Assembly: GCA_016840025.1 (NCBI GenBank)
Contig: JAEOTF010000074.1
Coordinates: 1 to 64,000, forward strand
Direction: 5' to 3'
Length of the DNA: 64,000 nt
Origin: Candidatus Hodarchaeota archaeon
GTDB lineage: Archaea; Asgardarchaeota; Heimdallarchaeia; Hodarchaeales; YT1-039
Program-made: the position numbers and the translations under genes
The notes under the pieces: generated by a model
Database searches by the model: none
The model's input: the letters and a program-made list of their open reading frames with translations, nothing else
Told to the model about the DNA's origin: nothing
In this document: positions 35,813 through 45,735 of the stretch, one piece after another
Position numbering within the stretch: position 1 is the stretch's first letter
How the letters are laid out: each line of letters begins with the position of its first letter

Positions 35813-37801
35813 TTGAGGCTTACATCCACTTCTTTGATACTGGTCTTGATTCTCACGTCGCTAATGGCTACATTAACATTTGCAGTCATAGCTGTACCAA
35901 TTAACACCCATCTTTCTTCCCCTACACAGAATATCCAAGATGGTAGAATGTTTGAAACAGAGCTTAATGACTCTGTTCCATACGATATCACTAGTTTCAA
36001 CAACGAAACCTATCAATGTAAGGTAGCTAGTACTATTACGATTAATGAGTATGGTGGAGTCGTAGAACAAACCAAAGTTAATATTACGAACAACGGAAGT
36101 GCAATGTTTAACTCATTCGATTTTACAGTGCCTACCGATGAAAATGAGCATATGCATCATCTATCATTGAAAGATTTAAGTAATAGAACTCAACCTGAAT
36201 TTGTTCTTACCTCAAGCGATGAGAATGACACCACATATACTATCCATACACCTAACATTGAAGAAGAAGACACCTATGATTTTATGATATTAAAAGAATA
36301 TTCTTACACAAAAATATTAGAAATAGGTGATTCTACCCTTACATTAAATAAGAGTTTTCTTCCCCTTTTATCTATTCCAATTACCTCCTTAGATCTCACA
36401 GTGCGCTTACCTGGGGAACTACCAAATACAACTACCGTTACACCAAATGTAGCCCCTTTCAATGCTACAATTGAAGGGAATGCAATTTTTTATCAAAATC
36501 TCACTCATCTCCCTCTAAGTAATCTGAACATTTCATTATTGCCTATTCTGTTTAATTATCCAGCAAATGCCGCTAATATGACTTTCATCCCTGGTTTTCA
36601 GAAAGAATTACGAACGAACATGACGTACTATCTCAGTTTTTCCTATACACCAAGTTTTCCAGTGCTTGAATACAACTCAGTCATTAGAACCATAAAAATC
36701 AATCAATGGGGATCAATCATTACCGAGGAAGAAATCACATTCATTAATAGAGGTCCTTCAACACTAACACTGTCAGCCTTATCTATCGGAATCTCCAAAA
36801 ATGCCACATTTAAGAGTGCTACCGATATCTATGGCAATCTTTCAGCTACTATAAACCCAGTGGTGACCATTAATCAGGTTAATATCAGATTACGATTACC
36901 TCTCGAAATGGATACGGAATATTCCATCAAGTGTCAATATCAAGAGAGTATTAAGACAGGTATAGAAGAATTTAAAGGTAAACTCATAATAAAACCTTGG
37001 TTACTAAGTTTTTTCAATTTAACCATACGAGAATACCAAATGAATGTCATTCTGCCTTATGGAGCACAAGATACTTCATATGAGAATTTTACTCGAGCTC
37101 CTGATGTCAGTTATAGTACCGAAAAAGGATTCTTAGGCCATTTAATTCCATTTTTAGCATATTCCAAAATATCATTCACCTTTGCGAATCTAACATCTCT
37201 CGATAATTCACCAGGTATAGCCATCTCCTATAAATTAGATAAATTCACTTGGTTCTTATATGACCCTTTAATAATGATGACCGCTTTTCTACTGGTTGGC
37301 ATAATATATATTGTGATTCGGTTAGCTATGACAGCGAGTTGGGGATTAGCTGCCCCTGTAGTTGTAGAAATTCCTTACGAGGAAATTGAGCGCTTCGTTA
37401 GGGCATATGAGGAAAAAACATCTCTTCAAGAGCGATTGAAACGACTAACTCTTGATTACAGACGAAGAAAGGTACCTGCGACTAAGTATGAAAAATCAAA
37501 GACCCTACTAGATCATAAGATCACCGAAGCAGAACGTGACCTCGTTCAAGTTGCAGGAATTCTACGGAAAAAAGGTCGTCGGTACGATACTGGAGTTCAT
37601 AGCATCGAAGTGGCCGAATTAGAACGTGAAGATGTTTTAGAAAACATTAGACGTTTAGAAAAACGACGTTCTGATGGCGCAATTGGCAAGGATGCATACA
37701 ATCGTCTAAAGCGTGATTATAACCGCCAACTTCAGCGCGCGAATAATAAAATTGATAAAGCATTGATTGAATTGCGCGCTTCTCTTACAGAAGGAAGGTA
37801 A
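35813..37801 (+). CDS. Ribophorin I (OST1) homologue with cytoplasmic coiled-coil tail
   Basis: 662 residues: signal peptide (about 6-27), a large outside domain with many N-x-S/T sequons, one transmembrane helix (486-506) and a charged coiled-coil cytoplasmic tail (520-662). The outside region aligns with human ribophorin I by eye. EYNSVIRTIKINQWGSI (286-302) matches the ribophorin segment TSMTRVIEVSHWGNIAVEE. MNVILPYGAQD and SRAPD-like TRAPD (428-431) match VKIILPEGAKN and SRAPD. KFTWFLYDPLIMMTAFLL matches NKVLMLQEPLLVVAAFYIL. Ribophorin I is a non-catalytic OST subunit that presents substrates for N-glycosylation. The first half contains a weaker repeat of the same strand unit (ITINEYGGVVEQTKVNITNNG). 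The long tail is not part of the eukaryotic protein. Confidence 0.82.
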   Translation: MRLTSTSLILVLILTSLMATLTFAVIAVPINTHLSSPTQNIQDGRMFETELNDSVPYDITSFNNETYQCKVASTITINEYGGVVEQTKVNITNNGSAMFNSFDFTVPTDENEHMHHLSLKDLSNRTQPEFVLTSSDENDTTYTIHTPNIEEEDTYDFMILKEYSYTKILEIGDSTLTLNKSFLPLLSIPITSLDLTVRLPGELPNTTTVTPNVAPFNATIEGNAIFYQNLTHLPLSNLNISLLPILFNYPANAANMTFIPGFQKELRTNMTYYLSFSYTPSFPVLEYNSVIRTIKINQWGSIITEEEITFINRGPSTLTLSALSIGISKNATFKSATDIYGNLSATINPVVTINQVNIRLRLPLEMDTEYSIKCQYQESIKTGIEEFKGKLIIKPWLLSFFNLTIREYQMNVILPYGAQDTSYENFTRAPDVSYSTEKGFLGHLIPFLAYSKISFTFANLTSLDNSPGIAISYKLDKFTWFLYDPLIMMTAFLLVGIIYIVIRLAMTASWGLAAPVVVEIPYEEIERFVRAYEEKTSLQERLKRLTLDYRRRKVPATKYEKSKTLLDHKITEAERDLVQVAGILRKKGRRYDTGVHSIEVAELEREDVLENIRRLEKRRSDGAIGKDAYNRLKRDYNRQLQRANNKIDKALIELRASLTEGR

Positions 37802-37857
37802 TAAGAAAATTCACCTCTTCGCCTTCTTAACTTCCTTTTGTTGAATGGTGAAGCTAA

Positions 37858-38049
37858 ATGGTGCGCATAGAGATTAGTGATGACTGCACGGTATGTGGCA
37901 TTTGTGTTCACTCTTGTCCTGCGTTAATTTTGGTCACAATTTCTACAAATGACACGCGCCTGCTAAATTGTAAAGATAAAGCTCGCTGCTTGGAATGTAG
38001 GGCTTGTGAATTCCTTTGTCCTCACGATGCAATCTCTGTACATGCTTGA
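37858..38049 (+). CDS. Small 2[4Fe-4S] ferredoxin
   Basis: 63 residues. First cluster motif C10-x2-C13-x2-C16-x3-C20-P and second C44-x2-C47-x2-C50-x3-C54-P. Soluble electron carrier. It lies 56 bp downstream of the ribophorin I gene on the same strand, perhaps by read-through; no redox partner is adjacent. Confidence 0.92.
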   Translation: MVRIEISDDCTVCGICVHSCPALILVTISTNDTRLLNCKDKARCLECRACEFLCPHDAISVHA

Positions 38050-38133
38050 AAGATAAAATGAAGATTTTAAAAAGACAGAATAAGTAAATATTAAAATTCT
38101 CATGAAGAATAAAGCACTCGTTTCTTTTTAATA

Positions 38134-38430
38134 CTACTTCTGTAGGTTAAAAGGATGCCCTTCCTTTAGAATCTTTTCAGGAATTTTATCTTGATATTTT
38201 TTTAAAAAGCTTACTTCTTCTGCTTCTTTTCTTAAATGGTCGGGTAGCATGTGCGGGATGGTATCCTTAATCGGGTAAAAACGATTACATGCGGTACAAG
38301 TAATCATCCCTTCGTTAATTTCTTCTGGTATTTCTTCAAAAACATGCAGTTCTAAGTCCTCATGTTTACACATTGGACATGCTAATAATTCCATCAAATC
38401 GGAACGCATATATTTTGCCTCAGTTTCCAA
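38134..38430 (-). CDS. Trm112-like zinc protein
   Basis: 98 residues. Zinc site C18-C21 and C45-C48 (LLACPMCK and ITCTACNRFYPIKD). DLMELLACPxCK ... YPIxDxIPxML is the Trm112 signature. Trm112 activates methyltransferases acting on tRNA, rRNA and release factor. ATG at 38409 (MRSDLMELL) matches the family start better than 38430. No methyltransferase partner is adjacent. Confidence 0.88.
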   Translation of the reverse strand: METEAKYMRSDLMELLACPMCKHEDLELHVFEEIPEEINEGMITCTACNRFYPIKDTIPHMLPDHLRKEAEEVSFLKKYQDKIPEKILKEGHPFNLQK

Positions 38431-38657
38431 TCTTTAATTAAGAAGCGAATAATTGGCTTCTCAGACGGCTCTTCCGGGTCTCATTGATCAGGGGGGAAGA
38501 TCTCAAACGGGGATAACTTCATCATCGAAGCTTTCAGATTATTTGATGTCATTACTTTAATAAGTTCCCAGTAGTTGAATAGGAATCAAAATATGATATA
38601 ATCAGAAATCCATCTAAAGAATCCAGCTGGATAAGCGATTGACCTGATAAATTGTTT

Positions 38658-38801
38658 TTATTTCACCGGTATTTGGCGAATTTCATATAACATGCAATTT
38701 GTTACAAATAAAGGGTCAAATTTTCCAATACGTAATTCAATTGTTCCTTCTTCGCATTTCCATTGCGTAAATTCAGAGAGATGCTCACTTTCGACTTTCA
38801 T
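38658..38801 (-). CDS. Small ORF, 47 residues
   Basis: ATG at 38801 to TAA at 38658, preceded by a GGAAAG ribosome-binding-like site. The sequence reads MKVESEHLSEFTQWKCEE then TIELRIGKFDPLFV, an alternating strand pattern with two cysteines. It fills most of the gap between Trm112 and the nucleotidyltransferase gene. No family recognised; codon composition resembles that of its neighbours by eye. Confidence 0.45.
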   Translation of the reverse strand: MKVESEHLSEFTQWKCEEGTIELRIGKFDPLFVTNCMLYEIRQIPVK

Positions 38802-39019
38802 CTTTCCCTACTCTGTTAATTCTTCCGACGATTTAATCATATAAAAAGATAACTTTATCTTTAGAAGCGAAGAAAGTTATCTTAATATCACAGAGAACTT
38901 CTTAATGTTATGTGATTGAATAATCTCCCTAAAATTCTCTTTGAATAATCATAGAATTTATTAATACTGTTTTCCAAATTATTTTATTGTTTAAAGGCTG
39001 GTTAGTTATGTTTCTTGAC

Positions 39020-40078
39020 TTACGTAGGATTCAACAGGATATAATGGTTAGATTCTGTTGGAACTATCTGTAAAACAGGCGAAGTGGTGTTAAGGTACTC
39101 TAATATTCCTCGTACGCGAATTTTCTCTCCTGGACGTGCACATTCACAAAATCTTCCACGGAAGGCAAGAATTTGCCAGTTTGTATTGGATGGATGAGCT
39201 TGTACTCCTTCAATTATCTTTAATTTTGATAACAAGTAGCGTGCTGGTGTGAAGTAAGTATCTTCAATGGGTTGTTGGTCAGAAATCCATGCAGCTCCCG
39301 TAACTTCACCTAACCTCGTAAGTTTTTGAAATTCATTCTTTCTATTTCTGGATTCTACAAGTCTGATGTAAAAATCACGAGGAGTTCCTGACTCTCCAGT
39401 AAAAATACCCTGGAGAACTTTTCGTTTTTCTATTCTAACAAAATCTTCCTGAGGGAGCGAATCTTGACCTCGGTCTTTTTGTAAGTTTGTGAGTTCCTTT
39501 CGAGAATAATGCCGAATTAAATTCGACCTTTCGTGCATTTTCTGAAGATTTCCATAGACATTTAGACCATTTTCCTTTCCATAAACCACAACGTCAATAT
39601 CTGAATTTGCCGTATGTGCATTAACTAATAAGGAACCTGTAATTCCAATATCCACACCTGTTTCTTTATGCAATAATGAACAGAAGTGGAGTGTATCTAT
39701 TTGACAAGCATCTAAATTGGAACTATGTTGTAGTTCTCTGGTGAATTCTATTGGATGATGAATGTGCTTAATGGAATTATTTGGAACCGTTTGAAGAAGT
39801 AGATCTACATTCTCGTCATAGTAAAGATATTGCGGAAAGAATTCTTGTAAAATATTATAACGCGCTCTTAACGAATAAACTTTGTAAAATTGTCGCCCTT
39901 TAATGTTGCGTTCAGTTATGTTCTTAAATGAGAACTTTGTTGGAAGCAAATCTGCAGGGATATATCTTAGAAAACAAATAACGCGTCCTTTTGGGTGGGT
40001 GAGCCCTTTAACGTCAAAGATAAGATCTTCTTTGGTAGTAAGAAAATATCCTTCAACGGGTTGATCGTTGTCCAACAT
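39020..40078 (-). CDS. Nucleotidyltransferase-domain protein (COG1665-like)
   Basis: 352 residues. The polymerase-beta-type nucleotidyltransferase motif G148-S149 followed by D160-x-D162 lies in GITGSLLVNAHTANSDIDVVVYG. The N-terminal ~120 residues resemble an extra module that begins with a beta-strand-rich FDVKGLTHPKGRVICFLRYIP. The C-terminal ~70 residues (IRVRGILEYL) look OB-like. The family is archaeal and of unknown substrate; a tRNA or small-nucleotide role is likely. Confidence 0.75.
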   Translation of the reverse strand: MLDNDQPVEGYFLTTKEDLIFDVKGLTHPKGRVICFLRYIPADLLPTKFSFKNITERNIKGRQFYKVYSLRARYNILQEFFPQYLYYDENVDLLLQTVPNNSIKHIHHPIEFTRELQHSSNLDACQIDTLHFCSLLHKETGVDIGITGSLLVNAHTANSDIDVVVYGKENGLNVYGNLQKMHERSNLIRHYSRKELTNLQKDRGQDSLPQEDFVRIEKRKVLQGIFTGESGTPRDFYIRLVESRNRKNEFQKLTRLGEVTGAAWISDQQPIEDTYFTPARYLLSKLKIIEGVQAHPSNTNWQILAFRGRFCECARPGEKIRVRGILEYLNTTSPVLQIVPTESNHYILLNPT

Positions 40079-40136
40079 TAATCAATCATTTTATTTATTT
40101 CAGACATTCTTCTTATGAATATCGAGGTCAAGTCGA

Positions 40137-41702
40137 ATGATTCTAATTGTTACAGGACAGATGGCAGAACAACACATTCGACAGCTTATAGCCCCATTTA
40201 AAGGTGTTGAGGTTTTTACACTAGATATAAGCGTAGCTGCATTTATTACTCCCCTAATTCTAAAAAAATATGAGGATAAGTTAAGGCAAATCTCGCCCGA
40301 TATGATTCTTGTTCCTGGTTTATGCCCTAAAGATTTTAGTGAACTTATTCCAGATATCTCGATCTTTAAAGGACCTAAACAAGCTTCTCTACTACCTACT
40401 TTAATCGAACTATTGCGAGAAAATCCCTCTATTCAAGATGAATTATCAGCTATAAAATCGGCGGATTCGGTATTGGGAGAGATGGAGACAATTTTACACC
40501 AACCGGTAGAAATAAATGAGAAGGAACTTCTTCAACGTCCAGGGAACTTTGTAATCTGGTCAGGAAACACTCAAATTAATATAGGATTAGATTTTAGACC
40601 ATTAGTTATCTCTGAGATAGTTGATGCTTCATTAAAAGATCCTGAAGATGTTAAAAAGCAAGCTCAATTCTTTATACAAAATGGTGCAGACATTATAGAC
40701 ATCGGTGCTACTATTAAAGAAGTAAGACCAGAAGATTTTCGTAGTAGCATTAATGCGGTTCTTGAACTTGATGTTCCCATAAGCGCTGACACTATGAATG
40801 AACAAGAAATTAAAGTAGCGATTGATGAAGGTATTGGGCTTATACTTTCCATTGATGAAGGCAATATTGGAGTTATACCTCATATACCAGAAGATACTGC
40901 AGTAGTAGTTTTACCTACAAATGTAAAGCAAGGATATTATGCTGCTGATCCAAAAACCAGAGTTAAACGCTTAGAAAAAATAATCACTACTCTTTCTAAT
41001 TCAGGAATCTCAAAAATTCTCGCTGATCCCCTTCTAGAGGCTCCAATTGTTCCAGGATTCAGCGATAGCTTGGTTTCTTATTATCTATGCTACAAGGAAT
41101 TATCCAATATACCTCTGTTTGCAGGCTTAGGTAATGTTACAGAATTCGTTGATGCTGATAGCACAGGAATGAATGCCCTCTTAGCTTGTTTTGCTGTAGA
41201 AGTGGGCATTTCAGGGTTATTAACTACAGAAGAGCGAGCTTCAACAATTTACTCTACTCGTGAATTGGCACTTGCGACTCGTTTAGCTTACAACGCAAAA
41301 ATGAGGCAAATAACCCCTAAAAGAGGGAGCAATGACGTTTTTTTCGGAAAATCTGCCCATAAAACCCCATTTGTTGGAGAAGCTGCACTAATCAATCCCC
41401 TAGAGGTAAAGAAAATTGATTTAGTTCTCAAAATGGATTCAGCAGGTTATTTCAAAATTTGGATTGATTATGGTACTTGTAAGATATATCTTCAGAGATT
41501 TGAGAACGAGGTCCCTACGCATACCCTAATTGGCACCAACGCTGAGTTTTTGGTAAAAAAAGCCATTTCCGAGGAATTTGTTACAGAACTCACTCACGCT
41601 GCTTACTTAGGACGTGAACTTGAAAGAGCAGAGATATGTTTGAAGCTCGGAAAATCTTATGTTCAAGATGAACAGTTTTTCACTTCGAAATTATTGAAAT
41701 AA
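40137..41702 (+). CDS. Dihydropteroate synthase-like protein (archaeal, TIGR00284-type)
   Basis: 521 residues, the expected length of the archaeal family. Residues about 160-360 are a pterin-binding TIM barrel: PLVISEIVDASLKDPEDV, GADIIDIGATIKEV and ISADTMN. These match the DHPS pattern I-x-D-I-G and xADT. The N- and C-terminal extensions are family-specific. In methanogens relatives are linked to tetrahydromethanopterin synthesis; the exact step is not established, so activity is inferred. Divergent from the nucleotidyltransferase gene with 58 bp between. Confidence 0.82.
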   Translation: MILIVTGQMAEQHIRQLIAPFKGVEVFTLDISVAAFITPLILKKYEDKLRQISPDMILVPGLCPKDFSELIPDISIFKGPKQASLLPTLIELLRENPSIQDELSAIKSADSVLGEMETILHQPVEINEKELLQRPGNFVIWSGNTQINIGLDFRPLVISEIVDASLKDPEDVKKQAQFFIQNGADIIDIGATIKEVRPEDFRSSINAVLELDVPISADTMNEQEIKVAIDEGIGLILSIDEGNIGVIPHIPEDTAVVVLPTNVKQGYYAADPKTRVKRLEKIITTLSNSGISKILADPLLEAPIVPGFSDSLVSYYLCYKELSNIPLFAGLGNVTEFVDADSTGMNALLACFAVEVGISGLLTTEERASTIYSTRELALATRLAYNAKMRQITPKRGSNDVFFGKSAHKTPFVGEAALINPLEVKKIDLVLKMDSAGYFKIWIDYGTCKIYLQRFENEVPTHTLIGTNAEFLVKKAISEEFVTELTHAAYLGRELERAEICLKLGKSYVQDEQFFTSKLLK

Positions 41703-41781
41703 GATTATTAGTATATTGCAGCAAAAGTTTTTATCTCATACCCCCTGATTAAAGCCTAAAAACTTGTTGGAGTTCTAAAAT

Positions 41782-42048
41782 TTGCCAAATTATGAAATAA
41801 AAATAGAAATAACCGATATTCTCGGAGAAGGAAAATGTCCCCTTGGACATCAAATTGGAGAGGTATTCAACTATCCTGAGGACATAGGAAAGATCTGTCC
41901 TACTGCATTTCATACACTTTTTCCTGCAATTCGAGTGATGCAGTCTGGAGGAAGCTTTCCATGGTTCGAGGAACCTAATAGCCATTCTAACTGTTGCCCT
42001 GATTATAAACGTCCAGTAGTCTTTAAAATATCACGAAAAGAAGTCTAA
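41782..42048 (+). CDS. TIGR04076-family small protein
   Basis: 88 residues from a TTG start with a GGAG-like site at 41768. Family features: IEITDILGEGKCPLGHQIGEVF, ICPTAFHTLFPAIRVMQSGG and CPDYKRPVVFKI, with C39, C54 and a CC pair near the end. Family of unknown function common in anaerobes; the cysteines may bind a metal. Follows the DHPS-like gene by about 80 bp on the same strand. Confidence 0.78.
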   Translation: MPNYEIKIEITDILGEGKCPLGHQIGEVFNYPEDIGKICPTAFHTLFPAIRVMQSGGSFPWFEEPNSHSNCCPDYKRPVVFKISRKEV

Positions 42049-42167
42049 TTGAAAAAAACTGAATGTTTTTGACAAACTAAAGGCTACTTTTCCCTCAAAG
42101 TATCTGTTTTAAGATAGTAAGACCATTATACTAAAAAATCTGCATTAAACATTAACATATAAGAAGC

Positions 42168-43223
42168 ATGAATATGTCATTAACTGAAACTACGCGTCCT
42201 GCTTTTGCGTTTAAGGCGTTGCCTGACGATAAAGTGCGATGTGATGTGTGTCATAGGCACTGTACACTCGCCTCCGGGGAAATTGGATTCTGTAATACTC
42301 GTCAAAATATTGATGGTAAATTATATACTCTTGTATATGGTGATATTCAAGCACTAAGTGTTAATCCTATTGAAAAGAAACCCTTATTTCACTATTTTCC
42401 TGGATCTTTTGCTACTACAGTTGGAACAAATGGCTGTAACTTCACTTGTCCTTATTGTCAAAATTGGCATTTGTCAAAGCGTTCTCCCAATGCTCAACAC
42501 AAACAATACACTTCCCCGAGCGAGCTCCTTGATTTTAGTCTACGACGACAAGTAGAAGGGATATCAATCTCCTTTAATGAACCTACAATGCTTTTAGAAT
42601 ATGCTTTAGACGTGTTCAAATTAGCTCACAAGCATAATCTCTACTGTATGTTTGTAACCAATGGTTATATGACCAAAGAAGCTCTTCAAGCGTTGTTAGA
42701 TGTGGGGATGACAGGAATGACGGTAACTGTGAAAGGCGCGGGTGAAGCTGTCCAAAAGTACTGTAAAGCAAATGTAGATCATGTTTGGGCGAATCTCAAA
42801 CATGCGTTGCAAAGTAATATCTGGTGTGAAGTAGTAACTCTCGTTGTTCCCTCCATCAACGATGACGAGAATTCTCTTCGTGAAATTGCTCAACGGGTTC
42901 GAAAAGATCTTGGTGAGAATATCCCTCTCCATTTTACCCGATATCATCCTGATTATCAGTTTAACCAACCCGCGACTCCTGTTAAGACACTAGAACTCGC
43001 TCGTCAGATCGGAATGGAAGAAGGACTGAAGTTTGCCTATATCGGTAATGTTTCTGGTCATCCTTTTGAAGATACTTACTGCCCCTCATGCAGTAAACGT
43101 TTAATTCGCCGTTCTGTTTTTGAAGTGCTTGATAACCATCTTACCGAGACAAATGAATGTCCTAAGTGTCACGAGTTAATTCCAGTCCGAAATGAAAAGA
43201 ACGTTAAAAGAAGAGTTGAATAG
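42168..43223 (+). CDS. COG1180/AmmeMemoRadiSam-type radical SAM enzyme
   Basis: 351 residues. N-terminal Cys-rich part (RCDVCHRHCTLASGEIGFCNTR), then the radical SAM cluster motif C90-x3-C94-x2-C97 in GTNGCNFTCPYCQNWHLS. The end carries a second four-cysteine zinc-like knob (TYCPSCSKRLI and NECPKCHELI). The family is defined by association with AMMECR1 and Memo; neither is in this window. Start could be ATG 42168 or 42174. The next gene overlaps by 32 bp. Confidence 0.9.
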   Translation: MNMSLTETTRPAFAFKALPDDKVRCDVCHRHCTLASGEIGFCNTRQNIDGKLYTLVYGDIQALSVNPIEKKPLFHYFPGSFATTVGTNGCNFTCPYCQNWHLSKRSPNAQHKQYTSPSELLDFSLRRQVEGISISFNEPTMLLEYALDVFKLAHKHNLYCMFVTNGYMTKEALQALLDVGMTGMTVTVKGAGEAVQKYCKANVDHVWANLKHALQSNIWCEVVTLVVPSINDDENSLREIAQRVRKDLGENIPLHFTRYHPDYQFNQPATPVKTLELARQIGMEEGLKFAYIGNVSGHPFEDTYCPSCSKRLIRRSVFEVLDNHLTETNECPKCHELIPVRNEKNVKRRVE

Positions 43224-43830
43224 TACAGGAGTGGAAATAGTGGAAATAAACCCTTTAAACAACCAAATCCGCTTTATTATCGAATTAGATAAACTGAAAG
43301 AGGTTTATAGGCGAACATATCTTGTCAATGCTGACAGAAAAGAAAACTCAGCTGAACATTCTTGGCATTTAGCTTTGATGGCAATTCTCCTTAACGAGCA
43401 TTCTAATGAGTCAATAGACCTGTTTCATGTTCTCAAAATGTTACTTATCCATGATATCGTCGAAATTGATGCTGGAGATACTTTCTGTTACGATGAAACT
43501 GAAGACCTTGATAGAATGGAGCGGGAGCACAAGGCTGCAAATAGAATTTTTGCCTTATTACCCGAAAAACAGGCAGAGGAATTCCATGACCTTTGGAACG
43601 AATTTGAAGAACGTATTACAGCGGAAGCTAGATTTGCAGCAGCCCTCGATCGTTTGATGCCTCTACTTCACAATTATTACACCCAAGGAAAATCGTGGCA
43701 GGAACATGGTGTAACTAGTGAGCGAGTACTCGCTCGAAACAGCCATATTAACGATGGATCAAAGACCCTTTGGTATTTTGCTCGGGGACTCATTCAAGAT
43801 GCCGTCAAAAGAAAATATCTACAAACATGA
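43192..43830 (+). CDS. HD-domain nucleotidase (YfbR/HDDC2-like)
   Basis: 212 residues. HD-family residues: H56 in AEHSWHLALMA, H87-D88 (LLIHDIVEIDAGDT), and D at ALDRLMPLLHN. Belongs with 5'-deoxynucleotidase YfbR and eukaryotic HDDC2. The ATG lies inside the 3' end of the radical SAM gene (32-bp overlap), so the two are transcribed together. Confidence 0.87.
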   Translation: MKRTLKEELNSTGVEIVEINPLNNQIRFIIELDKLKEVYRRTYLVNADRKENSAEHSWHLALMAILLNEHSNESIDLFHVLKMLLIHDIVEIDAGDTFCYDETEDLDRMEREHKAANRIFALLPEKQAEEFHDLWNEFEERITAEARFAAALDRLMPLLHNYYTQGKSWQEHGVTSERVLARNSHINDGSKTLWYFARGLIQDAVKRKYLQT

Positions 43831-43898
43831 GCTAGTAAAAAAGGATAAGTTAATTTTTTATAATGATACTAGAAATATAAGGTAGTTTCCTTTCGGGA

Positions 43899-44672
43899 AT
43901 GAGAAGTGATATTTTGCATACCTCTTTAGATTCATCTTGGTTAGATAATAGGAAATGGTCTTGGATTCCATTATTAACTACCCCTACGATTTTTATTGCG
44001 AGTGGATTAGTTTTTTTGGTATTTATTCTTTCTGATGATAGATATAAACACAGAGAGACATTAATTATTGTATTTTATCTTGTCCTATTCATTCTTACTT
44101 TAGTTAGCGCAATTTATCTTTTTTTCGTTCGTTTAGATCATCTTGCTGGATTGATTACTGCAGTTTTTTCGAGTAATTTCGCATATATCCTCAACGGTTA
44201 TGAAAATATGGAATTAGGCCACAATTCCACTTACAATCACCCTTTCGAGATTATTGGTAATTCCCTAGCAATTTGGTCTGTGATCGCCTGTCTCTTTAAT
44301 GTTAGTCCTGGAGTACTAAGGGCGTCAAAACAGGCGTTTTTTCTCTCTAACTTTGAAAAGAATGAAAAAATGGAAATTGTAATGATTTTAGGTGTGTGTA
44401 TTACTACTGTCCCTATTTTTACAGTCACTGTTCTTATCGTTGACCAAATAGTTATTCCAGAGCCTGTGATAGTCTTCCTTTTTCAGTTTTGGATACTATA
44501 TCTACCAATAGCATTTGCTTTCTTTCTTGGGATAGCATGGGTGGTTGGCAGACCTTATCCTGAAGATGCTCTAAAAATTAGTACCTGGATTAAAACCGTA
44601 ATTATTATCTATCTTCTGAATTTTATATGTTTCTTAATTTCATTTGAGGCACTTTCCACTCATAGCATTTAA
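43899..44672 (+). CDS. Polytopic membrane protein of unknown function
   Basis: 257 residues with about seven hydrophobic helices and a polar N terminus. No recognised family. It resembles the 7TM proteins elsewhere in the window in layout but not in detectable motifs. Confidence 0.65.
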   Translation: MRSDILHTSLDSSWLDNRKWSWIPLLTTPTIFIASGLVFLVFILSDDRYKHRETLIIVFYLVLFILTLVSAIYLFFVRLDHLAGLITAVFSSNFAYILNGYENMELGHNSTYNHPFEIIGNSLAIWSVIACLFNVSPGVLRASKQAFFLSNFEKNEKMEIVMILGVCITTVPIFTVTVLIVDQIVIPEPVIVFLFQFWILYLPIAFAFFLGIAWVVGRPYPEDALKISTWIKTVIIIYLLNFICFLISFEALSTHSI

Positions 44673-44728
44673 AACGGAATCCAATATTTTATCTAACGAC
44701 TTCTTTGAATCAGAACAGGACTCAGATG

Positions 44729-45547
44729 CTAGACCGAGTTCTCTGTAAACCAATCTATAATTCTTCGAGCAATACTGATTTTCCCTGGTATTAGCGGGAG
44801 GTTATTTGCTGTAAACCATCCCGCTTCATTAATTTCCGTTTTATCAATCGTAATTGTTCCTTTTGCGTAATCCGCAAGAAATCCAATCATCAGAGAGTCA
44901 GGAAAAGGCCAAGCCTGGCTTCCGAAATAGCGGACATTCTTAACCTCGATTCCAACCTCTTCTTTGACTTCCCTTCGTACACATTCTTCCAACGTCTCTC
45001 CTGGTTCAACGAACCCAGCAAGGACGCTAAAGATATTTGAACGGAAGCGGGTTCCATTGGCTAGGAGAATTTTATCATCTTTCAAGACACCTACGATGAT
45101 AGCAGGTGAAATTCGAGGAAAATTAAGGAGACCGCATTGAGGACACATCTTTACCCGTTCTTCGAGATTGATTTCCGTTAGAGTACCGCATCGTCCACAA
45201 TATTGCGTTTGTCTATCCCAATTCATGAATTGAAAGGCTCGTCCTGCAATCCAAAGCAGACTATCTGCTAACAAACCGTATAATCTTCTCAGACTTAAGA
45301 AATCCATATTTTCGGGTGGATTACTTTCTAGAGGAACTTCTACGAAATAGCAGGGGTAACCATTTAGTACTCCAAAATAACGTGTTTGAATTGCGGTTAG
45401 CTTTAAATCCGTGATCTCTTTTATAAGCGGGAGTGTGGCTGACTCATCTATCAATTGAACCAATAAATCATTTTTCCGAAATATAAACCAATTATAAGGT
45501 GGACCAGTTTCTGATGATGACTTCATTTCGTACTTAAACTGCATCAT
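44729..45547 (-). CDS. nudC: NAD+ pyrophosphatase, NudC-type Nudix hydrolase
   Basis: 272 residues. A zinc ribbon (YCGRCG ... MCPQCG) precedes the Nudix box (GFVEPGETLEECVRREVKEEVG) and the NADH-pyrophosphatase signature SQAWPFPDSLMIGF (usually SQPWPFPxS). The family cleaves NAD(H) or NAD caps of RNA to NMN and AMP. Single gene on the minus strand, convergent with 43899-44672. Confidence 0.93.
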   Translation of the reverse strand: MMQFKYEMKSSSETGPPYNWFIFRKNDLLVQLIDESATLPLIKEITDLKLTAIQTRYFGVLNGYPCYFVEVPLESNPPENMDFLSLRRLYGLLADSLLWIAGRAFQFMNWDRQTQYCGRCGTLTEINLEERVKMCPQCGLLNFPRISPAIIVGVLKDDKILLANGTRFRSNIFSVLAGFVEPGETLEECVRREVKEEVGIEVKNVRYFGSQAWPFPDSLMIGFLADYAKGTITIDKTEINEAGWFTANNLPLIPGKISIARRIIDWFTENSV

Positions 45548-45735
45548 TTTACCTCTTCTATTTCTCCACGGAAAAGTGGTAAACGGATTTTTAATCTTTA
45601 ATAAGCTCTCTTTTTATCCGTAATAGTGTTGTATATAATTTTATTCTTTTTCATCCATACTTTTGGGCAGTTAAGAGTCTATCTCAACTATGGAGCTGTT
45701 TGAAGGTCGATATATGTCTCAAAATACTTCTGCTG

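Noticed and set aside
35740..36070. Minus-strand frames opposite the ribophorin gene start
   Set aside because: Shadows of the strong ribophorin I coding frame.
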